Shown here piece after piece: positions 6,045-6,374 of a stretch of DNA of 6,374 nucleotides (position 1 is the stretch's first letter; every line of letters begins with the position of its first letter). Below the pieces are notes generated by a model. That model saw only the letters and a program-made list of their open reading frames with translations, did not search any database and was not told the DNA's origin. The translations under genes and the position numbers were made by a program. Source of the DNA: Actinomycetota bacterium (GTDB lineage: Bacteria; Actinomycetota; Acidimicrobiia; Acidimicrobiales; Microtrichaceae); assembly GCA_009700815.1 (NCBI GenBank), contig WLLG01000134.1:1-6374 (forward strand), written 5' to 3'.

Positions 6045-6374
6045 GCTTTCTCCAATGGTGCCCAAGACAAGAGCAGCCGCTTTTCTCCAACAGAGCCAAA
6101 GTGAACTACTGCCTCTGCTTTATCTCCCGCACCCTCGACCATCAAGATGACGCCTTCGCCCCACACGTTGTGGCGCACGTCATCACCCACCTTGAAGTTC
6201 AGCTCGTGGGCCTTTGTAGGCGAGGGTGGTTTCGGTTTAGCTAAGCCAGATCCGCGCCCAACTCCTGAGCCAGTATCAGACCAAGAGGTGGACTCCCAGG
6301 TACTCGATCGGCCACCGCTGCTTCGCTCTTGGCGGGTTCGACTCGAGGAGGATTCTTCGATGAGTCCGCTCGGA
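6041..6374 (-). CDS. pcrA: ATP-dependent DNA helicase PcrA/UvrD (partial, C-terminal 110 residues)
   Basis: PcrA is a superfamily 1A 3'-5' helicase acting in nucleotide-excision repair, replication restart and rescue of stalled RNA polymerase. Only the end is present, entering at the right edge as PSGLIEE. A Ser-, Gly- and Arg-rich linker of low complexity follows over about the next 50 residues and is probably disordered. The last 50 residues form the Tudor-like C-terminal domain known to bind RNA polymerase: FKVGDDVRH, WGEGVIL, EGAGDKAEAVVHFGS and KRLLLSWAPLEKA match the usual PcrA tail. No helicase motif is in the window, so the assignment rests on this tail and linker. The TGA overlaps the acyl-CoA ligase ATG by 4 bp. 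The frame does not contain a start here, as expected for a truncated edge gene. Confidence 0.9.
   Translation of the reverse strand, partial: PSGLIEESSSSRTRQERSSGGRSSTWESTSWSDTGSGVGRGSGLAKPKPPSPTKAHELNFKVGDDVRHNVWGEGVILMVEGAGDKAEAVVHFGSVGEKRLLLSWAPLEKA
6050..6053 (-). promoter_or_regulatory. Shine-Dalgarno site that fixes the acyl-CoA ligase start
   Basis: GGAG reads on the minus strand 5 nt before the ATG at 6044, inside the last codons of pcrA. It is the best ribosome site in the window and, with the ATGA overlap, favours this start over the ATG seven codons upstream. Confidence 0.7.

Noticed and set aside
6190..6360. Ser/Gly/Arg-rich stretch in the pcrA fragment as a frameshift or foreign insert
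   Set aside because: Low-complexity linkers before the C-terminal Tudor-like domain are normal in PcrA, and the frame stays open on both sides.

Overview
The window is ordinary bacterial housekeeping DNA with mid-50s GC (judged by eye), densely coded and mostly on the minus strand. Gene content and order (pcrA, an acyl-CoA ligase, sucC, sucD, purN, purH) point to Actinomycetota. The wording of SucC/SucD, the PurN motifs GSGTLL and AGWGTIL and the PurH motif RVVTLHP remind me of Acidimicrobiia (Ilumatobacter-like aquatic lineages). That placement is from memory, not from a search.

Read in the minus-strand direction from the right edge: (1) the C-terminal 110 codons of a PcrA/UvrD helicase end in an ATGA overlap with (2) a 506-residue AMP-forming acyl-CoA ligase. 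(3) A 70-bp spacer carrying hairpins separates this from a convergent plus-strand gene. (4) That gene encodes a 180-residue protein with one N-terminal membrane helix and a possible Rieske-like domain without cluster ligands. (5) A 194-bp divergent intergenic region holds direct repeats, a candidate sucC promoter and a possible leader structure. (6) sucC and sucD follow, 31 bp apart. (7) A long hairpin, fully paired only in the sucCD-direction RNA, lies just past sucD. (8) purN and the first 326 codons of purH close the window, joined by another ATGA overlap.

sucCD make both subunits of succinyl-CoA synthetase, the substrate-level phosphorylation step of the TCA cycle. purN and purH supply two formyl-transfer steps and the ring closure of de novo purine synthesis. 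The acyl-CoA ligase probably activates a fatty or other carboxylic acid, and PcrA works in DNA repair. No single pathway unites them; this looks like a conserved actinobacterial core neighbourhood.

I found no RNA genes, mobile elements, CRISPR arrays or signs of recent transfer, and no convincing new system. The points most worth checking are the possible cluster-less Rieske-like membrane protein, the strand-specific hairpin before purN, and the clade-type active-site changes in PurH and PurN.
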